From Thermoproteota archaeon (GTDB lineage Archaea; Thermoproteota; Nitrososphaeria; Nitrososphaerales; Nitrosopumilaceae), in NCBI GenBank assembly GCA_003352285.1, contig QQVN01000004.1:107306-171305 (forward strand): a DNA stretch of 64,000 nucleotides, written 5' to 3'. Positions 26,874-34,758 of this stretch are shown here, piece by piece (within the stretch, counting starts at the first letter, position 1; each line of letters begins with the position of its first letter). The translations under genes were made by a program, and so were the position numbers. Below the pieces are notes generated by a model. That model was given only the letters and a program-made list of their open reading frames with translations, was not told the DNA's origin and made no database searches.

Positions 26874-26976
26874 TAGCCCGAGGCAGATTCGAACTGCCGT
26901 CCCCGCGTATCCACTCCTGAGATCCAGAGCGCGGAATCCTTAACCTAAAATTATTTGGCCACTAGACTATCGGGCT
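26874..26976 (-). tRNA. tRNA-Gln (CTG), probably with two introns
   Basis: Read on the minus strand: acceptor stem AGCCCGA/TCGGGCT with A73, T-arm GGCAG-TTCGAAT-CTGCC, anticodon stem CCGCG/CGCGG and D-stem GTCT/GGAT. The gene is 103 nt, 30 longer than a mature 73-mer. The anticodon loop is 22 nt instead of 7 (26908-26929), so it holds a ~15-nt intron near position 37/38, leaving anticodon CTG (26925-26927). The D-loop has a further ~15-nt insertion (about 26944-26958), leaving AGTGG-TTAA. An A1-U72 pair is typical of archaeal tRNA-Gln and supports the anticodon reading. CCA is not encoded. Exact splice sites are not certain. Confidence 0.85.
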
Positions 26977-27018
26977 ACCAAGAAAGACGCTGTTTGGTTA
27001 GAATATAATTATTTGTAG

Positions 27019-27339
27019 TTACCTGATCTTTACTTCGTGAATCGCTGTTGCATAATCACATTCAGCTTTTAGTCTCATGTATGGGATCAATCTAAAATGA
27101 ATGCAGTACAATGAATTCTCTTTGTAGATAATTCCTTTTTGTAAAAGTGACACAAGACCCCTTGATGTCTTTGAGATATCGATATTGTTTTTCTTGCATA
27201 TTTCGTCTCTTTTCTTTTGGTACTGATCAAGTGTAAAGACGACATCGTTTATTTCTAAAATTAATGGCCAAACGATTTCTTTCCAAACAAATCGTCTGTT
27301 CTGCGTTGCTGATGCATACTTGCCTTTATCACTCAACAT
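27019..27339 (-). CDS. Hypothetical protein, possible winged-helix
   Basis: About 106 residues from ATG 27339 (MLSDKGKYASATQNRRFVWKE); ATG 27348 and TTG 27354 are in frame but less likely, since a minus-strand TATA-like cttataa sits at ~27360-27366. The family is not recognised. The segment ISKTSRGLVSLLQKGIIYKENSLYCIHFRLIPYMR looks like a recognition helix followed by a wing, so DNA binding is possible. It is divergent from the YkgJ-like gene. Confidence 0.6.
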   Translation of the reverse strand: MLSDKGKYASATQNRRFVWKEIVWPLILEINDVVFTLDQYQKKRDEICKKNNIDISKTSRGLVSLLQKGIIYKENSLYCIHFRLIPYMRLKAECDYATAIHEVKIR

Positions 27340-27373
27340 TAATAACATCTCCAAATCCGATTATAAGTTATCG

Positions 27374-28075
27374 TTGTCCCTAAAAGAAATTGAAGAATCA
27401 CTTACTCTTTTGGAGAAAAACTGGGATGTTGATGAAACAATTCATAATTTTATCTTAGGAAAAATTCCAAAAGTGACGGAAAAAGCTGTTAAAGTAAAAG
27501 ATGTCGTCTTTCATATTCCATATTTAGTTGAACAAGAAAAATTTGTTTTATGGAAATGTTTTTGGCCTGATTGTCATAATTGCTGTGACAGACAAGGAAG
27601 ATTGCCACTAACATCTGATGATCTAATCACAATTGGTGCAGGACTCAAGTATCAAAAAGTTTCTGATTTTATCAAAAACGAAACCGTTACTGCAACATGG
27701 GAGGAGCCAAGTCCTGGTGGCACTACAGTAATGACTAACATCAATCTGAAAAGAAAAAAAGATGAGACAGAAGCAGATGATGGTACACATATCTCATGCA
27801 GATTCTTAGATGAAAAAGGAGGATGCAGTATGCATCCAGACCGGCCCGGAGTTTGCTATCTTTATCCGTTTTCTACCTGGCTTGAAAACGAGCAGGGAAA
27901 GGCCAGAGTGCATGCAACATTTCAATTTACAGGTGACTGCCCAGGATTTTATCTTGCTGACTCCATTGATGAAATGAAAGAAATTCTAAAAGAATACTCT
28001 GAAACAATTTACGATTACAACATGAAATCAAATAGAACAGTACGTGAGAACTTTGGTTCTGTAAGCTTTGTCTAG
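27374..28075 (+). CDS. YkgJ-like zinc/iron-chelating cysteine-cluster protein
   Basis: About 233 residues. The cysteine cluster FWPDCHNCCDRQGRLPLTSDDL, then CRFLDEKGGCSMHPDRPGVCYLYPF, is the CxxCC...C...C signature of the YkgJ (zinc- or iron-chelating) family; a further cysteine lies in TGDCPGFY. The biochemical role is unproven; a metal or Fe-S cluster is expected. The start is uncertain: TTG 27374 (MSLKEIEESLTLLEKNWD) avoids overlap with the divergent gene, while TTG 27320 would add 18 residues. Its stop TAG lies within a CTAG palindrome that also forms the stop of the convergent gene. Confidence 0.8.
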   Translation: MSLKEIEESLTLLEKNWDVDETIHNFILGKIPKVTEKAVKVKDVVFHIPYLVEQEKFVLWKCFWPDCHNCCDRQGRLPLTSDDLITIGAGLKYQKVSDFIKNETVTATWEEPSPGGTTVMTNINLKRKKDETEADDGTHISCRFLDEKGGCSMHPDRPGVCYLYPFSTWLENEQGKARVHATFQFTGDCPGFYLADSIDEMKEILKEYSETIYDYNMKSNRTVRENFGSVSFV

Positions 28076-28272
28076 AATCTGATCAGATTTTTTATAATAT
28101 CTTGAATTACTGCTACCTCTAACTCTCGCTCTTTTATCGTCTGTTCATTCCACTTTCTCATAAATTCTGATTTTTGATCTAGTTTTTGCATCTCTATTAT
28201 CTGATTTTTTAGCTCATACTTGTACTCTTGAAGTCTATCTAATGCCTTGTTGTGCCTTTCCTTTGCATCCAT
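28072..28272 (-). CDS. Small coiled-coil hypothetical protein, 66 aa
   Basis: A highly charged, wholly helical peptide (ALDRLQEYKYELKNQIIEMQKLDQKSEFMRKW) with no cysteine, signal peptide or membrane segment. The family is not recognised. Its TAG overlaps the YkgJ-like gene's TAG by 4 nt in convergent orientation. ATG 28272 is the only good start. That it is a real gene is supported by the amino-acid pattern and by the close packing. Confidence 0.6.
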   Translation of the reverse strand: MDAKERHNKALDRLQEYKYELKNQIIEMQKLDQKSEFMRKWNEQTIKERELEVAVIQDIIKNLIRF

Positions 28273-28342
28273 ACTTACTATTTGTAAGATCTGGCAATTA
28301 AGAATTTCATGACATAAATTACTCTACGGTTTAGCGTATACT

Positions 28343-28639
28343 ATGGCAGAAAAAATTACTGCAGATTCACTCAAACAAAACAAAAACTCGTATGTCATCA
28401 TTGATGTCAGAGAAGCCGATGAGCTAGCTGGCGGTAAGATAGATGGTTCAATTCACATGCCACTAGGTCTGGCAATTAGAAATGCAAAGAAAAAGCAGAT
28501 TGAAGATATGCGGGGTAAGAAGATTTGCACATACTGCGGTACTGGATACCGTGGAAACATTGCAGCAGATGAGCTTGTAAAAGAGGGTTTTGATGCTGTA
28601 ACCCTAGAAGGTGGATATCCATCTTGGGGACAATCTTAG
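28343..28639 (+). CDS. Rhodanese-domain protein (single domain)
   Basis: 98 residues forming one rhodanese fold: SYVIIDVREADELAGGKIDGSIHMPLG, then the active-site loop CTYCGTGYRG with the likely catalytic cysteine at the start of CGTGYR, and EGGYPSW at the end. It is expected to carry sulfur as a persulfide in the cytosol. The donor could be the desulfurase at 9558, but they are far apart. ATG 28343 gives the standard N-terminus. It stands convergent to the flavoprotein gene, with a 5-nt gap. Confidence 0.9.
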   Translation: MAEKITADSLKQNKNSYVIIDVREADELAGGKIDGSIHMPLGLAIRNAKKKQIEDMRGKKICTYCGTGYRGNIAADELVKEGFDAVTLEGGYPSWGQS

Positions 28640-28644
28640 ATTTT

Positions 28645-29658
28645 TCATGCTTTGGCTACCTTCATTAGGTCAGCCATCTTAATGTCCATTCCAAATCTCT
28701 TTTCATTCTTTTTCATGTAACGAAATATTGCCAAAAAGTCTGGAAGTGATTTTAGAATTGAAAAGTCCTTGTGAATTTTTGCTCTGACAAATTTGAATAC
28801 TTTTGCATAAACCTTGTAGTGTTCCTCAACAGCTTTTTCATATGCCTTAAAGTCATTCATGTTATCTAAGAATAATTCTACACACTGCATTGAAGGAATG
28901 ATTCCTTCTCCAAGTAGGGCATAAACCGTACCAATTGATTCTCCAACTCCAACAACCTTTCCAGAGTAGTATGGTTTGCATCTATCCGGCGTTGCCAGTC
29001 TAATCGGCCTGCCTTTTGTCTGTAGAACCTTTCCTCCATGCTTCTTTAGAAAATCATCGGTTGCTTTGATGTGATTCTTTCTATAATCGCCGGCTCCTAT
29101 GTGTGCTAAATTCTTTCCTAGCGGAAAATACCAAAAGTATCCTGACATTCCAGGAAATGGCTCAATGTAAAAGTCATCGTATGGGACACCGTTTTCATAT
29201 TCAACTTTGTATTCATAAGTTGGCAGGAAAAAATCCTCTTTTAGCTTTGGAAGATATACTCTGTGAAATCCAGTACAATCCACAATCATATCGTATTCTT
29301 TTTCCAACTCTTCTAAGGATGGTGATTTGCCATAGATAACATTGCAATCCTTGATAAAATCCTGGATAAGACCAAGCTTGTTGTATGTGCAAAGTCCGTG
29401 TAAACCAATATCAAACTTTACGTCATTGTTCATCTTTACATGCATGTTTTTGCCATCATGAATTAGGAAATCATCAAAATTTCGTCCAACCTTTTTACAA
29501 AAATCTTCTAAAACTGGTTTTATCGTTCCCCATGCACAGATTGAATCATGTCTTTCTTGAGGCATTCGCTCATAGCCAACGGCCTCATGTTCTGTGTTTT
29601 TGAGTCTGGCCAAAAGATACGAGCCAGCAACACCCATTCCCATAACTGCTATCTTCAA
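28645..29658 (-). CDS. FAD-dependent oxidoreductase, geranylgeranyl-reductase-like
   Basis: 337 residues. The N-terminus MKIAVMGMGVAGSYLLARL is a GxGxxG dinucleotide fold. YDMIVDCTGFHR, PGMSGYFWYFPLGKNLAHIGAG and VVGVGESIGTVYALLGEGIIPSM fit the geranylgeranyl-reductase/DGGGPL-reductase flavoprotein group. Those enzymes saturate isoprenoid chains of archaeal lipids or related compounds, but the family also covers other substrates, so the reaction is open. It appears monocistronic. A membrane-lipid role would be consistent with the archaeal host but is inference. Confidence 0.8.
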   Translation of the reverse strand: MKIAVMGMGVAGSYLLARLKNTEHEAVGYERMPQERHDSICAWGTIKPVLEDFCKKVGRNFDDFLIHDGKNMHVKMNNDVKFDIGLHGLCTYNKLGLIQDFIKDCNVIYGKSPSLEELEKEYDMIVDCTGFHRVYLPKLKEDFFLPTYEYKVEYENGVPYDDFYIEPFPGMSGYFWYFPLGKNLAHIGAGDYRKNHIKATDDFLKKHGGKVLQTKGRPIRLATPDRCKPYYSGKVVGVGESIGTVYALLGEGIIPSMQCVELFLDNMNDFKAYEKAVEEHYKVYAKVFKFVRAKIHKDFSILKSLPDFLAIFRYMKKNEKRFGMDIKMADLMKVAKA

Positions 29659-29725
29659 TGATGAAATTTCTTATTCGGCCTAATAAATAGACTATTTCAG
29701 AAATCACCTAGTGGCATAGTGATAA

Positions 29726-30163
29726 ATGCAAAGAGAACGTACTTGTTCCATGAGAATCCTCCTTGTATCTTTGATGGTACTATCTGCAGTATCTGTCGGA
29801 ACAATTTATGCTGAGACATTAGATACAGAGATTCGTTTGTTCCAGTGGAGAAGCATTCAGGTAAATGCCGGATACGACATTGCATTTTCTGGAAACCTCA
29901 AAGATTCTTCTGGTAATCCAATACCGCATGCTGAAATCTTGATACGAGTTGATGGAGTCTGTCCTGATGATGGACTCATTGCAAGTGGAATTACCGATGC
30001 AAAGGGTCGGTACTTTATCATGACAGAAGCAATGCATTGGGATCCTGACGGTCTAGTACGTGCAAATGCGGTCTTTTTTGGTGATACAAAGTACTCACCA
30101 TCTGAATCAAGGGATCAGCTAATCGTTGTCTTTCCATCAGCACATGGAAAATCATGTTACTAG
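29726..30163 (+). CDS. Small secreted Ig/carboxypeptidase-regulatory-like protein
   Basis: 145 residues. A signal peptide (MRILLVSLMVLSAVSVGTIYAE) leads to a single beta-sandwich with SGNLKDSSGNPIPHAEILIRVDG ... GITDAKGRYFIMTEA, the pattern of carboxypeptidase-regulatory-like or bacterial Ig-like domains. Two cysteines (VCPDDG, final KSCY) may bond. ATG 29750 would give a cleaner signal peptide; ATG 29726 is equally open. A TATA element (taataaata, 29681-29689) lies upstream. Function at the cell surface is unknown. Confidence 0.72.
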   Translation: MQRERTCSMRILLVSLMVLSAVSVGTIYAETLDTEIRLFQWRSIQVNAGYDIAFSGNLKDSSGNPIPHAEILIRVDGVCPDDGLIASGITDAKGRYFIMTEAMHWDPDGLVRANAVFFGDTKYSPSESRDQLIVVFPSAHGKSCY

Positions 30164-30292
30164 TAGAATTTCTCAGTAAGCCATTATAAGCAAACAACAC
30201 TCGTAGATTCATTGAGCAATATTTGTTCTAAAACGTCCTATCCGTAAAACATCAAGGGATGATGAAGAATGATCTCATTCAGAGTCTTTTGA

Positions 30293-30481
30293 TTAAATTA
30301 ATAATTGTGTAAAAGAAGCAGACTTTTTCTCTTTGTTTGGGCATGATTTTCCTTCGCCGTCCCCGTATCCGTCGCCACCATCAGGGGTGACAGAACCGGA
30401 TTCGGCGTATGCATGCATTGGTGCAAGAGCAAACATTGCAGCAACGGCTACAATCACAAAAATCGCTAGTCTTGCATCCAT
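30293..30481 (-). CDS. Small secreted glycine/acid-rich protein, 62 aa
   Basis: The N-terminal 26 residues (MDARLAIFVIVAVAAMFALAPMHAYAE) are a textbook signal peptide. The mature part is only ~35 residues with GDGYGDGEGKSCPNKEKK and one cysteine. No family is recognised. ATG 30481 is well placed. A single free cysteine in an exported peptide could mean dimerisation or metal binding, but nothing shows it. Confidence 0.65.
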   Translation of the reverse strand: MDARLAIFVIVAVAAMFALAPMHAYAESGSVTPDGGDGYGDGEGKSCPNKEKKSASFTQLLI

Positions 30482-30539
30482 GATACTATAACGTCAAAAT
30501 AAGATTTAAGGTTTCTTTGGAATTTATTGGACATACGGC

Positions 30540-30621
30540 ACTAGATTTCAAACCGGACAATTTTTTCTAGGTTCCGCTAACAATCATCGGTTCGTGGATT
30601 ACTAACAAATTGAAATCTAGT
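30540..30621. repeat. 82-bp element bounded by perfect 12-bp inverted repeats
   Basis: actagatttcaa (30540-30551) and ttgaaatctagt (30610-30621) are exact reverse complements. An inner aaccg/cggtt pair may extend the folding. The right arm includes the stop codon of the lysine-rich protein gene. It could be a structured 3' UTR, a terminator-type hairpin or a tiny transposon remnant; no target-site duplication is seen. Confidence 0.45.
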
Positions 30622-30811
30622 ATCGTGATTTTTTTACTGTAGCTACTTTTTTCTGGGAGAATACTGCCTTCTTTTTCTTTGCAGATGGCTCTATCTTGTC
30701 TTCTTTTACTGCCTTGCCACTTCTTCTTGCTGCCTTTTTTACCTTAATTCTCATCTTTTGGTTTTTTTGATTCTTTTTTATCTCCTCAGAGGATGCGTTT
30801 CTTGATACCAT
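30617..30811 (-). CDS. Lysine-rich small basic protein, 64 aa
   Basis: One third of the residues are Lys/Arg (KMRIKVKKAARRSGKAVK, PSAKKKKAVFSQKKVATVKK). There is no cysteine or hydrophobic core, so it is likely disordered and nucleic-acid binding, resembling the basic tails of chromatin or ribosome-associated proteins. The family is not recognised. ATG 30811 is the sole start. Its stop lies inside the right arm of an inverted repeat. Confidence 0.6.
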   Translation of the reverse strand: MVSRNASSEEIKKNQKNQKMRIKVKKAARRSGKAVKEDKIEPSAKKKKAVFSQKKVATVKKSRY

Positions 30812-30916
30812 GGCTATACTATGTCATCACAACTAAAAAGCCTGACGTATAGAGCCTACAAATTTCATTGTATGCAAGTGATCTTAAAATAAATATGATA
30901 ATTCATACCGTGAAAT

Positions 30917-32677
30917 GTGCAATCAAAGTTTGTATTTTCTTTAATGCTTTTTGGAATCTTTATGATGGCAAGCCCATTTCCTATGGTTTCTGGATATGGT
31001 GGTGATGTTGACCCTTATGATAATTCATTATCTTGCAGAGATGGCTTTACGGTAGTAATTCGTGCAAACAATCCTGATCCAATATGCTTACAGATTCCAA
31101 CAGCGGAGAAATGGGTAAAAAATGGTCTTGCATCATATCCTGATTCAGTACTGCCTGAATCTTCACCTGAAGTATCAGAACCAGAACCTGTTCCAGAAGA
31201 GATTACACAGGAAACTGCTCCATTGGAAGTTGAAAAAGAAGAAGCACTTGAACTACTCTTTGTTCAGACTGCAAAGTCTGCTGAGCTAAAACCAATCTTT
31301 GGGGCACCATACACTCACAAGTTTTTCTTGTATGATGTGTCCCCTACAGTCATATACTTTTCAGATAGACCATATAGAATTTCTGGACTTTACAATCTAA
31401 CTGACTTTATGCAGATTTGGTATTTGAGCCAAGACAGCTTTTCAATTGATCCACCTAATGTAGCAATAGAGACGTATGCAGGAGGTATTCCAACTACAAT
31501 CATTGCAGAACTTTCTTCACCAATGTATAATCCTGACACTAAAACGATGGTGTACAATGCAAAGATATCATCTGATGGAAAAATTCCTGCTAAACTTGAC
31601 TCTGTAGCATTATTCATTGATAACTGGTTTACAAAGACATGGCATCACATCAAGCATTCTGTCAGTCACGATTACCACAAGATTAAGCATGAAGTTGACA
31701 AGGTTACAAAAAAAGTCGTCCATGTTGCAAAGAAAGTTGAAAAAACATCTGAAAAAGTTGGCAAACAAGTCTATGAGCATGCAAAAGATCATCCACTAGA
31801 AACTGCAGAGAACCTTGCAGAAGATTATGCAAAATATCGTAAGGACCTAACAGAGGAAGCAGCACAGGATGCAAAGAATCTTGGCGAGCACTCTGCTGAG
31901 GACCTTGGTGAATTGACAAAGGACTCGATAGAAACTGCTGGTGAGGCAGGCCTTGATGAGATTGAAGGAAAGGGTGGTGCTGCTCAAAAAGAATGGGAGA
32001 AAGGCGGCAAGGAGCTAAACAAGGAAGCAGAAGATGACGCTGAAGACATTGGCAAAGAAGGATTAGATGATACTGAAAAGATTGGCAAACATGCGTTATC
32101 TGATGCATGTGACACTGCCTCTGATGCAGGCACCAGTTGCGGTGATGTAGAGTCTGACTATGAGGGAAAACATGAATCCTCATCAAAAGATACTAGTTCT
32201 ACATCAAAATCTGAATCCAGTACTGCACTACCATCAACAAATGTACGTGAGGACTCTACCTCTGATAGTTTTGATCCTAAATTTACTCAACAACACAAGC
32301 AGTGGAGTGGAAACATTGATACTGGAATTGAAAAGGCAGCTAATCTAGCTTATCATACATTTCAAAAGCAAGAACAAAAGGGAATCAGTACAACTAGTTC
32401 TCTCAAATCACAACTAGATACCATGCAGACCCAACTAGAAGATCTTCTAACCCAAAAACAACAGTATCAAACAACTCTATCCCGAGACGCCCAAGATGTT
32501 ACTGCAAAAAAAGATCTAGCTAGCATTGATGAAAAAATATCTGCACTAGAAGAATCAATCAAGGATTTGTCCTCTAAAAAAGACAAAGCAGAATCTGACT
32601 TGAAGAGTCTTCGAAAAGGATTGGAAAAAGTGGCAGAATTTAGCCTTGAGCACAGTCATGGCGGAGACGCTCAGTAA
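30917..32677 (+). CDS. Large secreted helical/amphipathic protein
   Basis: 586 residues from GTG 30917, the first start after an in-frame stop. A signal peptide (FVFSLMLFGIFMMASPFPMVSGY) precedes a small module LSCRDGFTVVIRANNPDPICLQIPTAEKWVKNG, a cysteine-pair module also present in the protein at 43548 (VCMDSLILLLKYDDSPACV ... LVERGW). Residues ~105-240 are beta-rich. Residues ~245-420 are a long run of charged amphipathic helices (VDKVTKKVVHVAKKVEKTSEK, EDLGELTKDSIETAGEAG), LEA-like in feel. A Ser/Thr-rich linker and a coiled coil (~490-575, LKSQLDTMQTQLEDLLTQK) follow. Its function is unknown. Confidence 0.8.
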   Translation: MQSKFVFSLMLFGIFMMASPFPMVSGYGGDVDPYDNSLSCRDGFTVVIRANNPDPICLQIPTAEKWVKNGLASYPDSVLPESSPEVSEPEPVPEEITQETAPLEVEKEEALELLFVQTAKSAELKPIFGAPYTHKFFLYDVSPTVIYFSDRPYRISGLYNLTDFMQIWYLSQDSFSIDPPNVAIETYAGGIPTTIIAELSSPMYNPDTKTMVYNAKISSDGKIPAKLDSVALFIDNWFTKTWHHIKHSVSHDYHKIKHEVDKVTKKVVHVAKKVEKTSEKVGKQVYEHAKDHPLETAENLAEDYAKYRKDLTEEAAQDAKNLGEHSAEDLGELTKDSIETAGEAGLDEIEGKGGAAQKEWEKGGKELNKEAEDDAEDIGKEGLDDTEKIGKHALSDACDTASDAGTSCGDVESDYEGKHESSSKDTSSTSKSESSTALPSTNVREDSTSDSFDPKFTQQHKQWSGNIDTGIEKAANLAYHTFQKQEQKGISTTSSLKSQLDTMQTQLEDLLTQKQQYQTTLSRDAQDVTAKKDLASIDEKISALEESIKDLSSKKDKAESDLKSLRKGLEKVAEFSLEHSHGGDAQ

Positions 32678-32728
32678 TAAAAAAAAATTCGAACTGATAA
32701 AATAGAAGATGCTTTGATCAGGTAGATA

Positions 32729-33079
32729 ATGTCTGATAGAGGTAGCTATCGAAAACCATTTCGACATAGATTTGGCCAAAAAAAATTCAAGCAGCCAGCA
32801 CCTACAATGGAGGATAAGATCAAGAGCTTTGTAATTAGAAACTCTCGTAATGGATTCTTTACCAAAGTAAATACACTGTCATTCAAGTTTGAGATAACAA
32901 AGGATGAGGCATGGAGCCTAGCTGGAGGGTTATTAGCTGATAATGTTTTAGAGTGCACTCATGATGAACGTGGTGATGCAAAGCTTTGTGAGGCTGGAAA
33001 GCTAGATGAAGTACAGCAAAAGGAATATTCCAGAATGGGCGCAAAGAAGAATCAAAAGAAAAACCCAAAGAAAAACTAG
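32729..33079 (+). CDS. Small basic protein with possible winged-helix core
   Basis: 116 residues. Basic, disordered ends (MSDRGSYRKPFRHRFGQKK; KKNQKKNPKKN) flank a core of ~65 residues (MEDKIKSFVIRNSRNGFFTKVNTLSFKFEITKDEAWSLAGGLLADNVLE) that reads like a helix-turn-helix with wing. Nucleic-acid binding is likely; the target is unknown. The TATA-like gataaaatag (32696-32705) lies about 26 nt before ATG 32729. It precedes tag by 31 bases on the same strand and may be co-transcribed. Confidence 0.7.
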   Translation: MSDRGSYRKPFRHRFGQKKFKQPAPTMEDKIKSFVIRNSRNGFFTKVNTLSFKFEITKDEAWSLAGGLLADNVLECTHDERGDAKLCEAGKLDEVQQKEYSRMGAKKNQKKNPKKN

Positions 33080-33110
33080 AGATTAATTCCTCTGAAAACT
33101 AAACAAAACC

Positions 33111-33656
33111 ATGAAACGATGTAAGTGGGCTGAATCAGAGCCAAATGTAACATATCATGATACAGAATGGGGTGTTCCAGTACATGATGACAGAAAACTC
33201 TTTGAAATACTGATTCTAGAGGGTGCACAAGCTGGATTATCATGGGTTACCATTCTAAAGAGAAGAGAGACATATCGTGCTGCATTTTGCAACTTCGATA
33301 TATCTAAAATATCAAAATTTACTCAAAGGGATGTCAATCGCCTTCTAAAGGACAAAGGAATTATCCGAAATAAACTCAAAATAAATTCTGCAATAAACAA
33401 CGCAAAAAGATTCCTAGAGGTGCAATCAGAATTTGGATCCTTTGATAGATACATCTGGGAATTTGTTGACTTTACTCCCATCAAAAACAAATTCCAAAAT
33501 GCATCAGAGATTCCTGCATCGACTACTCTATCCGATAAAATCAGTAAAGATCTGAAAAAAAGAGGATTCAACTTTGTTGGAAGTACTATATGTTATGCAT
33601 TTATGCAGGCAGTAGGAATTGTAAATGATCATACTACTGATTGTTTTAGGCATTAA
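33111..33656 (+). CDS. tag: DNA-3-methyladenine glycosylase I
   Basis: 181 residues matching Tag: MKRCKWAESEPNVTYHDTEWGVPVHDDRKLFEIL, EGAQAGLSWVTILKRRETYR, IIRNKLKINSAINNAKRFL, and GSTICYAFMQAVGIVNDHTTDCFRH with the family's C-terminal Cys/His residues that hold structural zinc. It removes 3-methyladenine from alkylated DNA as the first step of base excision repair. Another alkylation-repair-type protein lies at 51275. It ends 2 nt before the convergent HD gene's stop. Confidence 0.93.
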   Translation: MKRCKWAESEPNVTYHDTEWGVPVHDDRKLFEILILEGAQAGLSWVTILKRRETYRAAFCNFDISKISKFTQRDVNRLLKDKGIIRNKLKINSAINNAKRFLEVQSEFGSFDRYIWEFVDFTPIKNKFQNASEIPASTTLSDKISKDLKKRGFNFVGSTICYAFMQAVGIVNDHTTDCFRH

Positions 33657-33658
33657 AT

Positions 33659-34213
33659 TCAATCAAGCTTAATTGGTCTTTGGTGCTTCTCTTTTAGAAT
33701 TTCATTTATTCCCTTGATGATACTCTCAATTTTTGGATAGTCTGATTTTTTTTCTATCAAATCATTTTTAATTATTCCAAGATAATGTAACATTTTGTTA
33801 GTTGCCTTTTTTCTTTTGTTCTTTGATATCATAGAACTATCTAGTGATTTCAAATTTGCAGAAATGTCGCACAATTTTATCAACTTTGCCTCAAATGGAG
33901 CTCCCTGAAGCTGCTTTACATATTGTATTTCAATCTCTTTTTTTGGTAAATTCTTGTCTTTTGATAATGTTGATACCAACACTGCAACACGTTGTCCAAA
34001 TCTTTCATAGACATCATCAAATGTTGTCTCTGTTGATTCCATGGAATCATGAAGCCAGGCAGCACATAGAACATCATCATCAGTGACTCCGAGGCTCTTT
34101 AGTCTACTAACTACCGCCTCTAGATGGATAATATCTGGAGTTATGCCGTCTGCCCTGGTCTTTCCTTTGTGTTTTTCTCTTGCGTATAGATAGGCAGTTT
34201 CAGATTTTGTCAT
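33659..34213 (-). CDS. HD-domain protein, RelA/SpoT-like hydrolase type
   Basis: About 184 residues from ATG 34213 (MTKSETAYLYAREKHKGKTR); GTG 34237 is in frame but weaker. Features are IIHLEAVVSRL, the HD pair in CAAWLHDSMESTETTFDDVYERFG and a later Asp in KLCDISANLKSL, the layout of RelA/SpoT- or MESH1-type metal-dependent phosphohydrolases. No synthetase domain is present. It could degrade (p)ppGpp-like nucleotides or another phosphorylated compound; which is unknown in archaea. The C-terminus is lysine-rich. Confidence 0.82.
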   Translation of the reverse strand: MTKSETAYLYAREKHKGKTRADGITPDIIHLEAVVSRLKSLGVTDDDVLCAAWLHDSMESTETTFDDVYERFGQRVAVLVSTLSKDKNLPKKEIEIQYVKQLQGAPFEAKLIKLCDISANLKSLDSSMISKNKRKKATNKMLHYLGIIKNDLIEKKSDYPKIESIIKGINEILKEKHQRPIKLD

Positions 34214-34303
34214 GTTTCTGATGGTTCCCTTCCTCACTTAATCTATGCTGAAATACCAAATCTTTAAAAAATAAATTAAATACTTGGAGTTTGAAATTTT
34301 ATC

Positions 34304-34480
34304 ATGACAAAAAGTATTAGCTGTAAAGATGCAGGAAAGGATTGTTCTTGGTCCGCATCTGCACAAACAGAAGCTGAACTAATGGAAAAGGTAGCTGCAC
34401 ACGTAAAGACAGATCATAAAGAGATAGATCTTACACCTGAAAACATTGCTGGAATAAAGTCATTAATCAAAGAATCCTAA
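34304..34480 (+). CDS. DUF1059-family small protein, 58 aa
   Basis: The frame encodes MTKSISCKDAGKDCSWSASA followed by a helix with TEAELMEKVAAHVKTDHKEI. The pattern CxDxGxDC, then ExEL..K...H....H, is that of the DUF1059 family of small archaeal and bacterial proteins. The two Cys and two His may bind a metal, which is inference. An AT-rich promoter element (aaaaaataaattaaatact, 34266-34284) sits ~25 nt upstream of ATG 34304. Confidence 0.85.
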   Translation: MTKSISCKDAGKDCSWSASAQTEAELMEKVAAHVKTDHKEIDLTPENIAGIKSLIKES

Positions 34481-34517
34481 TCAGTACTGTTCCTTACTTT
34501 TTATCTTGAAATTCTAG

Positions 34518-34637
34518 TTATTCTGGTGAAGAATTTGGATTGTGTTTTTTGCAATAGTAGCGCGTGACTGTTCCCTTTCCTTTCTCCTGAGAATAACTCC
34601 AAGATGCAGGTTCACCACAAACATAGCACACTACCAT
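34518..34637 (-). CDS. Zinc-finger-like microprotein, 39 aa
   Basis: The minus-strand frame from ATG 34637 encodes MVVCYVCGEPASWSYSQEKG, then TRYYCKKHNPNSSPE. CxxC followed by CxxH is a compact zinc site. It is not a member of a family I can name. Similar sub-60-residue zinc proteins occur at 54314, 56277 and 56817. Both cysteine pairs and the full frame are visible; expression is unproven. Confidence 0.65.
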   Translation of the reverse strand: MVVCYVCGEPASWSYSQEKGKGTVTRYYCKKHNPNSSPE

Positions 34638-34758
34638 GGTACTCACCAAATGAGATCAAGTTTAACTTTTTTGTTGGATTCTCATCAATTGATATCGCTT
34701 ATACTCGCACTAACAAGCGTGAAAAAACTTAACTGAGTTGAATTCATAAAATTCTGTT

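Noticed and set aside
30540..30621. Insertion sequence
   Set aside because: No transposase frame and no flanking duplication; only the inverted repeats are present.
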